Shown here: positions 33,926 to 44,917 of the stretch, one piece after another
How positions within the stretch are numbered: the first letter of the stretch is position 1
Layout of the letters: the number at the start of each line of letters is the position of its first letter
Source: Anaeramoeba flamelloides
Lineage: Eukaryota > Metamonada > Anaeramoebidae
Assembly (NCBI GenBank): GCA_027625915.1
Contig: JANTQA010000075.1
Span: 2,170,001-2,234,000, forward strand
Direction of reading: 5' to 3'
Length of the DNA: 64,000 bases
The notes under the pieces: model-generated
What the model was told of the DNA's origin: nothing
Database searches by the model: none
Seen by the model: the letters and a program-made list of their open reading frames with translations, nothing else
Translations under genes and position numbers: made by a program

Positions 33926-36451
33926 GGTGGTAGTGGTGGTGATGGTGTTGTCGTTGTCGTTGTCGTTGTAGTTGTCGTTGTCGTTGTTGTTACTACTGTT
34001 GTTGCTGATGCTGATGCTGCTGCTGTTGTTGTTACTGCTGCTGCTGTTGTTGTTGATCCTGTTGTTGGTGTTATTGTTGTTGTCGTTGTTGTTGTTGTTG
34101 GTATCTTCGTTTTCAGTGTTGTTGTTGTTACTGCTGCTGTTGGTATTTTGACTATTCTTATTGTTGATAGTATTTTTGTTGGGTGTGGTGTTGATTTTCT
34201 TTTTGGATATAATAATATTTTTGAATAATCTTTTTATAATTTTTTTGAATTTTGAATTTGTATTAAATTGGTAAATGTCTTGAATATCGATTAACTCGAT
34301 ATATAAATTGTTTAAATAACTTTGGTTATTAATATTTTGATTAATCAATCGTTCAATAATTTTTTCAATATTAAACCCATATAAATATTTAATAATAATT
34401 TCCATACTTAGTTTTGATTTCTTAGTCTTATAATGGTTATTACTTTTTAATAATAATAATTTTTTAAAAACATTACTTCTTGTAAATAATATTAATTTGT
34501 GTACTTTAATTCCATTCTCTTTTTTCATTTCATTTTCATCCCCGCCTTTGCTTTCATCTTGATTGTCATTCTCATCTTTGAAAATAATTTTAAAATTTTT
34601 ACTATTGCTATAGATAAAAAATGCACTTTTCACATCATTTATAAAGTTTTTTTGGCTATAGTTTTTAATATTTAATATATGAACAATTTGTTTAATAATT
34701 TTGGAATTATTAAAAATTTTTTTCCCCGTATAAACCCACAATAGGAAATTCTGAATCTTTTGTTTTGTGATTTTATTTTTGGTGTTGCTATTATTAAATA
34801 CATTCAATTTATCATTAATTTGATCTACGGTTAGCCCAGTTCTCCAGAGAACTATATCATGATGGCATTGCACATTTTGGATTTCGCTATCGGCAAACTC
34901 ATTATTTTTCCATAAACAATAAAAATCATATTCCAATTCGTTGATATCAAAAATTATAAAATTACTAAAATTGAACCCACACACAAACTTTTTGCATTTT
35001 TTACCTTCCTTCATCATTGGCTTTTCTAATTGATCAGGCAGCAATGGGACGGTGAATAAGTTTGTTTGTGGTTGGGTATTTAAATATTTATAATTCCCAA
35101 ACCCAATGTACAGTCCCTTATCTGATAACGCCATGGAATATTCTGCTCCAGAGCCAATGGCAACAATATGGAATTCCTCAATGAAACGGCAATACGTAAA
35201 GATATTTTTTTGTGTTTTGTGCCCATTTTGTTCTCTCATCCCACAAGAATACACGGTGCCATTCTTTAATAAAATAAAGCTACCGAAATTGGAACTTGAG
35301 ATGTCCTTGATTTCAAAATTTAAAGCGTTTCGAAGAGGCAACTTTTTTGTTTCAATTTCTTTAAATAATTCTCCTTTGTTATTCCCTTTATATCGTTCAA
35401 TGCGAATGTCCTGATCATCAGAATCAAGATCGTAATATGAGTACGCATCCTCATCTTCATCTTCATCATTACCATTCTTATTCTTAGATAACAGAAAGGC
35501 ACTAGAGCCTAAGCCCAATTGACCATATTCGTTGTTGCCCCATCCGATGAATTTATTTTCTTTGGTAATTAAAAAATTGGTCCAACTGAAACTTGAAATA
35601 AAGATTTTGTCAACACCAGAATAAATTAGTGTTGGAAGTAATTGATCTTTTCCATTGGTATTAATTCCAATTGCTTTTCTTTGGTTACAGCCCCACCCAT
35701 AAAGATCGCCATTATTTAATAACACAAACGAACAAAAATATCCACACTTAATATCAAGAATATGGATTGGATTTACTTTTTCGTTTTCTTTTTCATTTTC
35801 ATTTTCATTTTCATTTTCATTTTCGATTTCTTTTTCTTTTTGTTTTTTTTTTTCTTTTTCATTTTTTTTTTCATCTTCTTTTTCCTTTTGTTTTTCTTTT
35901 TGTTTTTCGTTCATATTTATTTCTTTTTCCTTTTCTTTTTTTAAAGTCTTGTTCTTTTCGTTTTCTTTCAGATTTTCTTTTTCTCTTCTGTGGAGGAGTT
36001 TCTCAAAAAAGAGAACTTTTGTGGGGGTCGAATACATTTTATGGCCTCCGTGTCCAAGTTGCCCATGTTGGGATCCGTACTTTTTATCTAAGGTCCACGA
36101 GTATAGTGATCCAGACTCACCAAGTGCTAAATAAAACGTTGCGCCACATGCAATTTTTTTAATTTTTTCAACCCGCAAGTGCTTTTCTTTGGTACTGTTT
36201 TGCTTCAATTGAAATATTTGTCCTTCATAGTCTAAATAAAGCGAGCTATAATCTGTCATTGCAAAATCTTTAATAAAAAGATTATTAAATATCATTGGTT
36301 GCGTTGGAAATACAAATCCATCTTCAGAGTCCTTTTCTAGTACACCACCAATGCTGTTTTGAGTGTCGCCATAAAAAAAACAATTGCTCATTGTATTCGC
36401 AACAAAGTTTGATAATTTATTAACCAAAAACAAATAATCAACCGTAATCAA
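30170..36451 (-). CDS. Giant RCC1-repeat, BTB, MYND zinc finger, ankyrin, BTB protein
   Basis: A single frame of 2,093 residues without introns. Met21 (36391), giving MSNCFFYGDTQ, is a likelier start because RCC1-type repeats begin there. RCC1-like blades fill about 20-520 (GSLYSWTLDKKYG, HGQLGHGG, GDLYGWGCNQRKAIG, FIGWGNNEYGQLGLGSS), broken by a KEKE run near 150-230 and an acidic run near 330. A BTB-like segment lies at about 600-725 (KVHKLILFTRSNVFKKLL), a Ser/Thr/Asn run at 765-855, then a MYND finger near 871-908 (CNVC, CTGC, YCSRECQVKDWKNHKEEC) and a second Cys/His cluster near 977-1010 (CSIC, CCFH, CFPC, H). About 1050-1740 are ankyrin repeats (for example DKENKTALHYICLRNPRPEI). The C-terminal BTB (about 1950-2075) has LKVHKFLLIASSNFYRKFFL and FEFLYTGKIK with a poly-Asn insert. 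BTB proteins commonly serve as Cul3 adaptors; MYND binds proline-rich peptides. The role here is inferred only. Confidence 0.9.
30375..30530 (-). repeat. AAT microsatellite coding poly-Asn in the C-terminal BTB domain
   Basis: An ATT/TTA run on the plus strand, which is AAT (Asn) on the coding strand, with some Lys and Asp. It splits the C-terminal BTB fold between RKFFLLK and the ITRINDTTGK segment, suggesting a surface loop that tolerates expansion. Confidence 0.9.
33890..34160 (-). repeat. GC-richer trinucleotide array (AAC/ACC/GAC) coding Asn/Thr/Asp/Ser
   Basis: Plus-strand GTT, GGT and GTC triplets, read on the minus strand as Asn (AAC), Thr (ACC) and Asp (GAC) codons. It forms the linker between the first BTB-like segment and the MYND finger. 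Codon choice differs sharply from the AAT-coded Asn run at the other end of the same gene. Confidence 0.85.
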
Positions 36452-36499
36452 AAAATGATTGTATCTCTTTTTTAAAAGCTGTCAGTTTTCCCAACAAAA

Positions 36500-36801
36500 T
36501 CCATTATTGAACTCAAACACTAGAACAGTGTATTTTATCACAGCCTAGTTGACCGTGAGGTAGTTTGCTGTTGAATGATTTCGAATTCAAAGCTTTTCTT
36601 TCAACCATTTACTTTTACAAAATTGCTTTGTTCAAACTTTTCCAAGGAATCTTTATTATTGGGAAAAGTTAATTTCCTTGAATAAAAACAGATGAGAAGA
36701 TTCACAAACACTCTTTTTTTTTCTTTTAATATTGGTTTTCAAGTTGAATTATTCAAAATTTTAGCATTTCTTTATTTTGAAAAATCAAAAAAAAATGCTG
36801 A
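36500..36801. other. Upstream region of the RCC1/ankyrin gene
   Basis: About 300 bp between the first possible start codons and an F1 element. It should contain the promoter; no element could be recognised with confidence. Confidence 0.35.
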
Positions 36802-36802
36802 C

Positions 36803-37261
36803 TGTTGAGAGAAAAATGTTGGACACAGAAAAATGGTTGGACACCATTTTTAATTGGGAACATTAGTAAAATTGAAAATCAAATCCTATTTATAACTTGG
36901 TGACTTTTATATAAATCCAGGTTTAAAGGTGTTACAAGTTCGTTAATCTGTGGTTTGTGTAGAATACTCATTTGAATGGTTGATAACTAAAAGTAAATCA
37001 TGCTATTTTAACAAAAAAACCAAGTTCTAGTAAAGTTTACTATTAATTCTGAAAATGGTAATTTTTAAACTTGCTTTAGATTATAAGAGATAAGATTTTG
37101 AAAAAGTAGAATTACATTAGTGGTTATTCTAATAAGTAGATTATTGTTATTTTCTTTAGTTATTTCACAAACGACCGAAATTAAAAATAATTTTCAGTAA
37201 TGTTCCCAATTAAAAATGCTGTCCAACCATTTTTCTGTGTCCAACATTTTTCTCTCAACAG
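36803..37261. repeat. F1 inverted-repeat element (MITE-like), copy 1
   Basis: Ends are 'ctgttgagagaaaaatgttg' and 'caacatttttctctcaacag', perfect inverted termini that extend with small gaps for about 60 bp ('gacacagaaaaatggttgga' and its complement). Length is 459 bp. Copy 2 is at 59600-60059 with about 90% identity by eye. There is no coding frame, so it would depend on an enzyme encoded elsewhere. Confidence 0.85.
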
Positions 37262-37489
37262 TGATTTACTTTTTCGGGCTTTTCTGGTTGTTTTTTTTAA
37301 TTAATAATTTTTCTTTACAGTTTTCATCTTTAATAAAGAAGAGTTTTTAAATGTGTGAGCATCACTCTGAAATTTGAATTGTTGTTGATTAATTCAAAGA
37401 AGTGTTTGAAAATATATTAAAGCTAGTACCACTTTTAGGAAACAAACTTTCATCCAAATTTAAGGACTATAAAACTTAAGGACAACTAC

Positions 37490-39150
37490 ATTTACAGTTT
37501 ACTAATTTGTCTCAACCTAAATGAGTCTAACTCATTTACATTATGAGAGTATGATCTTTAAAACATTCTCCAATTTGGATCGAAAAATCATTTTATGTTC
37601 ATTTTTCAAATGAAAAAATAAACAAAAAATTTTGATATAAATTCACTCGAAAACCTTGTTAAGGAACGTGAAAATGAAATTAAAATAAAAATTATGATTT
37701 TTTAACATTAAAAACACTTTCAATAATAAACCTTAAAGCTAAATGAGCATAATGTTCAATGGTTTTTGATCATTGAAATACTGAGATTTGTTACATTATC
37801 TGCAGAAACCTTACGACAGTTCCAGACCTACTGTGGAAATTTATACGACATAGAAATAGGTTGTCTATGATAAAATTGTGTTTTTTGAAATAGAAATTTC
37901 AATTTCGATCATAAGATCAAAAATTTCAACTTTCTCTAACTTTTATTAGAGTTATTTTTTTTTTTGATAAAAACCAAAAACCAAAATTAAATTTTTTCAA
38001 GAATTGAAATAATGGAAATCAAAGAAACCATGGAAACTTGATTGTATTTTTCCAACTTTGTTTTTAAATTATAAAAACCTGAAATTGTAAAAATTTTGGA
38101 AATTATAAGATCCATATTAATGTAAGTATTTTATGAATTTGTGTGTCAATTCTCAATACCAAAAAATGGATAACCTATTTGTAATCTTGTATTATAAATT
38201 TTATGGTTTATGATGAGCTTTAATAACTCTTTTACCGTTCTGTTCAAAATAAAAATTTCAAAACAGAAAATCAATTTTATGGTCTTTGTAAATTTTCATG
38301 GTTGGACTGGAAAGACTATATCAATTATTACAAAGATAGTGTGATTTTTGTTTTTTTGACTGTAGTTCTTTTTGCTTATCCATGAATTAAATATCCCTTC
38401 TCCATGACTACGAGAGAGTATCTCCTTGAATTGTTTGTTGAGCAACATAATCCAGGTCAAATGCACTTCATATTTTTTTGGTAGTTTTTTGATAAAATTT
38501 TTAATATTTAGATCTTTTCTCTGAAAACACTATTGGTTAAATCAAGTTAAATTAGGTTGAAGTTTTGTGGGAAAGGCTTTGAAGAATTTTTCATGAAAGG
38601 ATCATATGGAAAATTTATTTACAAAATTAGTCACTTTTTTTTATTTTAAATTAAAGCATTGAGTCTGTTTAGAAAGAATGATCACACAATTTTTGGAAAC
38701 GAGAGGATTTTGGTGGATTTAATACAATACCAAAATAATTATGGTGATATTCTTCCAAAATATCTTTTTTTAAAAATAACAAAGACTGTTTTTCTGGTTT
38801 TGAATAGAGGGAATTAAAATTACAAAGACTTATTATTCCTCAAATTTTCACTTATCTCCTTTTTGACCTTTTATGTCATTTTTAAAAACCTTCTCAACTT
38901 AACTCAGTAATCAATTAAAAAAATATAGAAAAACCTCAATAATGTGTAAGGGTTTTAAAAATTACATAGTAGATAATTTTTTAAAAAAGTAGATTTATTC
39001 CAACCTTCTTTTTTCATTTTTTAAAATCACTGAAATGAAGTCTGGAAAATTCAGACATTTTGGGTGAATATTCTGACATTTGTTCCTTTGTAGATCTCAC
39101 TGAATAAAAATTTGAGATATTTGATAATCACCAAACCTTGATAAAAACAC
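37490..39150 (-). pseudogene. Gene relic, copy 2 of the duplicated decayed gene
   Basis: This is collinear with the relic at 28.05-29.17 kb, on the same strand and on the other side of the RCC1/ankyrin gene. Shared readable pieces are KEGWNKSTFLKNY (near 39010), ILVLY*IHQNP (near 38720) and DFSIQIGECFKDH (near 37590). It is more decayed than copy 1, with several stops in each piece. At the codon that reads CAA in copy 1 (28836-28838) this copy has TAA (38719-38721). The duplication includes flanking non-coding sequence. Confidence 0.45.
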
Positions 39151-39184
39151 ATAATTCTTTAAATTTCAATTGCAATCAATAGTA

Positions 39185-39345
39185 GTTAACACACCAATAA
39201 TTTATTAGTATTTATAATTATTTATTTTTAATCTGTTGAGTATTGTACTTTATAAACAATTATTAATCGTATTTCAATTTAGTTGATGGTTCAGATCTTG
39301 GGATTTCTTCAAGAATTGATTTAATAAAATTTAAATAATCAAAAA
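39185..39345 (-). repeat. F2 fragment
   Basis: 'aacaattattaatcgtattt' followed by 'agttgatggttcagatcttg' and 'aagaattgatttaataaaat' matches the reverse F2 copies near 461-520 and 49080-49150. Only about 160 bp remains. Confidence 0.5.
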
Positions 39346-39845
39346 GTGAAATTTTGTCATTTTTTTTTAAATTGTGAATTGTTTGTTTGGATGCAAAACA
39401 CCACAAAACCTATCCTTATAAAACCCACATCCCAATTTATCTTGAAACAAGTTATTAGGTTTACAAACAAACAAAAGAAAACAAAAAAATTATTAAAAAC
39501 CCAATACCGATTATTACACAGGGTGTATTTATTAACTGATATTCTGTTCAATGATCAAAGCGGATAAACACTATCATTGAAAGTGTTGTTTCCAACTTCA
39601 ATTGTCAAAAAAAAAACCAAAAAAACAAAGAGAAAGCCACAAATTCTTTGTAAGAATAGTTTTGATTTCTGAAGACATTGAAACAACTCAAGTAACCCAA
39701 TGGTTTAAAATCATATACCAGACGATCTTTAAAAATTGGAATTGTTTGTGAAGAATGCTTGAATTGATCGTCTTTTTTAGGCTTGAAAATTGGGGTTATT
39801 ATTCTTAATCATTTTTAATTTTTCAATACAGTCAGTTCCACTCTT

Positions 39846-41224
39846 AAGGGAGTAGCCACGGTATTGAAAAATTTTTCACTTTTTTGACAATTCTGAAGAG
39901 GATCAGAAAATAACATTTTTTACTTTGGATTTTAACTCATTGATTTTTATTATTTAAAGTACTTCATTCATTAGATTTTTTAAATTTTTTTTTCAAAGTC
40001 TCAAAGAAATTGCCACAATAGAATGTTGAGTTGAATTGCAAAAAATAGTGTTTTGAATGTTGAATAACTTATCTTTTATCCTTCTCTCAACAGTCTATTG
40101 TGGCATTTAATTTTTTCCTTTTTTTATTTTTTCATCATTTTTGTGATTTTTTAATCCTGAAAACATAAAGCAATTAGAAATATTTTTTTATTAGTGACAT
40201 TTGGGATTAATGGATTTTGTTTAAAAAGAACAACAACATTACAACTGAAACAATGATAAAAGGAAACATAAATGGGACTTAAATAGCTAGAAGATTCCAA
40301 AATTAGAATAATTAAGTCAAATTTTTACTTGTTAGGATTTTAAATAGTTGGGTTTAGTGGAATTGGAGAAGTGAATATGATTATATGTTATCAAAGTTTA
40401 AACCATAAAATAGCTCTAAGTTTTATTCAAAGAATCTGAAATTATCTTCTCCCAAAATTAAAACTAAACCTCCATTCCAAAAATTTGGACACATCTAAAA
40501 TCAAAAATAGGAAAACAAAAACTCAATTTATTATATTTTTCCAAATGTAATATAAAACCATATTTAAGTAACATAGTATTAATGGTTTTTTAAGTAATCT
40601 TTTTCATCCAAATAAAAGAAAGCAATATAAAATAAAAAAATCAAAACAAGTGTGTCCAAAATAAGGAAACGAGCTGAAATGACAGAATTTGAACAAAAAA
40701 TATATTGGTAGATTTGTTAAAATTACACCAACAATGGTTGATCGATCAAATGATAAGATTGCTTGCACCGGTTTTATGTGGATTTTTCAATTTTTGAAAC
40801 TCAACTGTAACCATCTATCAGCCATCTATAAAAAATTTCCAGATCTAACCAAACAGATTTTGTAACTGAAAAATTGAAAATGAAAACAAAAACAAAAAAG
40901 ACAAAAAATGAAATAGTTGGTTGAATTAAAATTAATTTCCAATTGGATGTAAATCATGTTATTGTTATTTTTCCAACTGTTTAAACTGTGTCCAAATTGA
41001 TGGAATTAAGATTATTTTAATAAAAAATAATAAAAAAAAAAAAAAACTATTTTATCAATATAATCTCAATTTTTTTATTGTTGAACATTACTAAAATTAA
41101 AATATCAAATAATTTTTTTAAAAAAATTTTTAGAGAATCTACGATCACACGCTACTAAAATAAAATGCTCTTATCTCATCTCTCTCAAATTTTTATCATG
41201 TCTTATGGTGTAGCTACTCCCTTA
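39846..41224. mobile_element. Element with TTAAGGGAGTAGC termini carrying an F2 copy (family F7)
   Basis: It starts 'cttaagggagtagccacggt' and ends 'gtgtagctactcccttaa', inverted ends of about 13-15 bp. The right 90 bp ('atctcatctctctcaaattt', 'agagaatctacgatca') recurs in reverse at 59380-59490 with the same neighbouring F2 copy, so F7 and F2 were already joined before they were duplicated. Length is about 1.38 kb. No intact coding frame. A possible further member is 25229-26557, which has 'ttaagggagtagatac' at one end and 'ttactcccttaa' at the other. Confidence 0.5.
40470..41005 (+). repeat. F2 repeat copy inside the F7 element
   Basis: Ends are 'ccattccaaaaatttggaca' (40472) and 'aactgtgtccaaattgatgg' (near 40984). 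The core is 'tggttgatcgatcaaatgat' near 40735. Very similar to the copy at 29288-29822. Confidence 0.8.
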
Positions 41225-41369
41225 ATATACCAAAAGTATAAACAACAAACAATTCATTTTTTGTTTCAAAGCTAAATACTTTTTTTTGAATCATGTTTAA
41301 GGGACTATTCTCTATTATTTTTTTGAACAATTTCTAAATAAGGATTCCTGATCCAGAAATATGTTTAAT

Positions 41370-41725
41370 ATTGAAAATAAACAGTGTTTTTCAAATCAAA
41401 GTAATTGACAAAAATAATTCAAAATTGCTATTAAATTTATATAAAAAAATTTTAAAAGAGATTAGTGCCTTAATTCATTTTAACTTTGAATTAAGATCTT
41501 GTTTTCCATTGCTTTTGGACTCTTTGTCAATGATTTTGATTCACTTTTCGGCATTATCAAAAAGAATTTCTGTTTGACAATCAGACACAATCACAATTCT
41601 CATTACTCCATTCCAATAGGCTATTAATGAATTGAATTTCTCTCCCTATCTTGATATTGTTATTTTCCAATTAATTATTGAAACTTTTTATTTGAATTTC
41701 CAAAACAGATATTATTTCTAAATAT
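41370..41725 (-). pseudogene. Short coding relic
   Basis: The minus strand has protein-like pieces: EIQIKSFNN and LENNNIKIGREIQFINSLLE (about 41690-41600), then in another frame QTEILFDNAEK and KIIDKESKSNGKQDLNSKL (about 41575-41475). Stops and at least one frame change separate them. A plus-strand open frame over the same bases (41371-41577) looks less natural. Family unknown. Confidence 0.3.
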
Positions 41726-41744
41726 TACTCAAGAACAAATATGA

Positions 41745-42080
41745 ACGTTGGAAAAAATAGAGTTTTTGCAATTTTAGAGATAAATCAAGAGTTAACTGCA
41801 ATTACCCACAATTCAGTAATAGTAAAAGAAATCATTATTTTTGGATCAAATGGATTTTAAATTTAAAATTGTTTGGTAAATACCAATACATTGTTTGAAA
41901 AATGACTTTTTTAAAAAAATTAAAAGATTGGTATTTACCAAACCATTTTTTGATTATATTTATTAGTAGTCTTTAATATAATCATATATTATCTTTACTT
42001 TTACCAAAATTTGGATAAATGCATGGAACTCTTGATTTATCTCTTAAACTGTAAAAAATCTATTTTTTACAAGTTTCCAA
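41745..42080. repeat. Palindromic element of about 335 bp
   Basis: 'gagataaatcaagagtta' near 41782 is mirrored by 'aactcttgatttatctctta' near 42028, and 'ttggtaaataccaat' near 41874 by 'attggtatttaccaaacc' near 41928. The outer flanks 'ttggaaaaaatagagttttt' and 'tttttacaagtttccaa' are also complementary in part. Non-coding. Confidence 0.7.
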
Positions 42081-42489
42081 TTTACATTTGTTTATTTTAT
42101 GACTATAATGATGTGGTTATTGGGGTTTGAATAAATAAAAAAGTATCAATTATTACAAAAATCAATCCACATTCTCAGAGAATAATTTATAAACTGAAGT
42201 TAAACTTGATCAAGCGAAAATTTCAATTTTCAAAGGAAGATATAAATTCAAAATGTTTTTAGAGATTCAAAGTTTTGATCAGCTTTCAAAACAATTAAAG
42301 TTTTCTAAAAAAAAAAAAAAAAAGATAGAAATATCAATTGGGAAATACCAAAATTACAATTATTAAATACAAATCTAAATAATTTTAGGCAAAAATTAAT
42401 TATAAATAGTTCAGGATGGAAAGATCTGAAATATTTTCAAAATTATTAGGTATAATGATAAAATTAATAAATTGTTTTGTAGTCGAGTT

Positions 42490-42575
42490 TAGTCCAGTGC
42501 CTATTTTTTTTTTAATTTTAAAAATAAAAAGAAAATTATAGAATTGTCTTTTTATTTCAAAAATTAAAAAAAAGC
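42490..42575. repeat. Hairpin-array fragment (family H, type B palindrome)
   Basis: 'cagtgcct' is followed by 'aaaataaaaagaaaatta' and its mirror 'gtctttttatttcaaaaatt'. Same order as in larger family H arrays. Confidence 0.55.
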
Positions 42576-43369
42576 TTAAGGTAATAATATTTTTTAGAAA
42601 TAAAAAGAAATCTGGTTAAGATCTAGAAAAATTGTTTTTTTGTAATTTGTGTTTCGAATTATGAAATGAATGAGTTAACTTCATCTAAGCAAATTATTAA
42701 TTTGAGTATCTTTTTTGAAAACAAAAATTTACATGTTTCCAATATAAAACGAAAAAAAAAAGTAAACTATTATTTTGTTTAAGAATTAAGTTAATTCTTG
42801 AAAATGGGTAAAATATTTTTCATTTTATTTTGGAAAGTTTTTATTTTGAAAGAAAATTTTTTATTTGTTTATTCTTTTTATTAATTAATATTTCAATTCA
42901 AATCTTTACCAATAAAACTAATTAAATTATAAGTGGTTAAAATAAATGAATATTTGATAGAAGCTTGACAAAAGTTTCTAAATTCAATTTCGATCTACCA
43001 AGCAAAAAATTTATATTCTATAATGTTTTAAAAAGGGGGTTTACTGGTTTTCGCAAAATGAAAAAAAAATATAATTTTTGAAATATTTTTTTAACAAAGT
43101 TTTTTGGTCATATTTACAAGACCCTTTATAATAATTTACGTCATTTTTGATAGAAAAAAACAGATTTTGTTTTTGAGGATAAAATTCCTTTATTCCCCAA
43201 TATCTTTAAGAAAATTTTATTTTGAAAAATCTAATTTTATCGTGGAAAAAAACAAAATTTCTAAATAAATTTTTTAAATGACTTTAAAAATTTAATTATT
43301 ATAACTATTATTCTTAAAAAAAATACAATTATTTTCCAGTCAGTTGAAAATATCATTATTTTGGTTAAT

Positions 43370-44030
43370 GTAAAGTTTTATCTCAAAAAAAGAAAACAAA
43401 TCTTAATTTTAATAATCCTGGTAATAAAGATTTGATATTGTATGATAATGATGGGAACGGTAATAAGAAGGGTAAAAAAAATTTATAATGTGAGAAATGA
43501 GATGAATTTAAATATTTTCTTTTTCAGAAAAAATATGGAAAAAAAAATTGATCTTACAAAAAAAAAATTCTTTTTTGGCTTGCTTTGCAGATCAGAATTT
43601 ATTGATACTTGGCATATCCAAAATTTGTAAGTAGAGGATATCACCAATAACATAATTTAAAATTTCGACTTGTTGTTGTCGAAGACTGATATGTTAATGG
43701 TAGTTTTCTTGGGTTTTCTGTTTTATTTGTCAAATCAATAGATTTTCCAAATTATCTAAACAGATATTCTTAAGTTTATGATTTGAATAAAACAAAAGCA
43801 AAATTCCGTAACTTAGTAAAAATCATTCTAATCTGGAAATCATTGAAGATATCAATCATTATTTATGGGGCAGCCCAATCTATGAAAAAATCAAATAATT
43901 TGGACTTAAAGAATTAATCAAATAAATACAATTAATAAGCAATTAAAGAATAATATTCTTGATATTATTCGAAACAAAGAATCATTATTTATCTAATCCT
44001 TAGTTAATGATAAAGAAATTTAAGGCTCTT
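43370..44030 (+). pseudogene. Asn-rich gene relic
   Basis: Readable pieces are NLNFNNPGNKDLILYDNDGN (43400-43460), a possible small exon between TTTGCAG and GTAAGT (about 43592-43627), and SNLEIIEDINHYLWGSPIYE with FGLKELIK and NNILDIIRNKESLF (43785-44020). Within the last piece all stops are TAA. A canonical-looking intron (GTAAAA to TTTTTCAG, about 43472-43528) may survive. It could be a decayed multi-exon gene; no family was recognised. Confidence 0.35.
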
Positions 44031-44064
44031 TATTGAAATTTCGAAACAAAAATTTTGAAATTAG

Positions 44065-44510
44065 GGAAAGTGCTGTAGAGTGCCGTCAAGTGCCGTCAAG
44101 TGCCTAGGTTTTCTTGGGGTTATCTGTTTTATTCTAAAAATATATCGATTTGTAAAATCAAAAGATTTTTGTTAGGTTTTTTTTACTTTTTGAAATAAAC
44201 AGAAAAATTTAATAACTTTTCTGTTTATTATAAAACCTCAAAAAAACCTAGAACACTTTAGAAATAAAATAGAAAACCTCAAAAAAACCTAGAACACTTA
44301 ACAAAGAAACAGAAAACTCAAGAAAACCTAATGGCTGTTTTTTTTAATTCAAAAGAATTGAATAAAGTCAAAGATTTTACTCCATTCTTTTGAATTCTGG
44401 AAAACCTAACTGCTGTAAGAACACATCAAATTCCTCCCTTCAAAGTAAAAAAAAAAATAAAATCTATGATTTTACTCCATTCTTTTCAATTCTAGAAAAG
44501 CTAACGAAAC
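44065..44510. repeat. Hairpin-array repeat with GTGCCGTCAA units (family H)
   Basis: It begins with a tandem unit, 'agtgccgtcaagtgccgtca' then 'agtgcctaggttttcttggg'. A type B palindrome ('tgaaataaacagaaaaattt' and 'acttttctgtttattataaa') follows, then a tandem 'aaaaaaacctagaacact' pair, then type A palindromes ('aattcaaaagaattgaataa' and 'cattcttttgaattctggaa'). Non-coding. Confidence 0.7.
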
Positions 44511-44917
44511 AGAAGAAAAAAGTAATTTTCTCTTTCCAACAATAAAAAAAAGAAAAATGAACGAAAATTTTTCCCCAATAAGATTCAAATCAAAGTCAAA
44601 ACTGTTTCAAAAAAAGACCCTTTTCTTAAAATAAATGTTTTTTGTTTGATCAATGAAAGCAGAAAGCACATTGAATTATTTTTTTTTATTAAGATTTGGT
44701 AGTGTGAGCAATATATCGATGTTGTTCTCAATTGTAAGAAGAACATTATAATAAAGCAAATACCAAGATCGGTGTTCATGTAATTTGACAAACTAAGATA
44801 CTCGGTGTGTAACTCGAAGCTAATCATAATTCACACGATATTTATTAACGATTGTTTTAGCCGACCAAAAAACGAGATGTGATTGCCCAAGCAAGCCTAC
44901 TTGCAGGAGATTTGATT

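Noticed and set aside
35762-36162. Plus-strand Phe-rich frames opposite the KEKE run
   Set aside because: Complement of GAA and AAA codons of the real gene.
39346-39567. Overlapping 73- and 64-codon frames on opposite strands
   Set aside because: No domain, no splice-site context, and next to a repeat fragment.
888-44030. A nuclear code with TAA and TAG read as Gln
   Set aside because: The RCC1/ankyrin gene (over 2,070 codons), the receptor-RGS and the SDR gene have no internal TAA or TAG and end at them where the domains end. The stop-containing segments are better explained as decayed genes.
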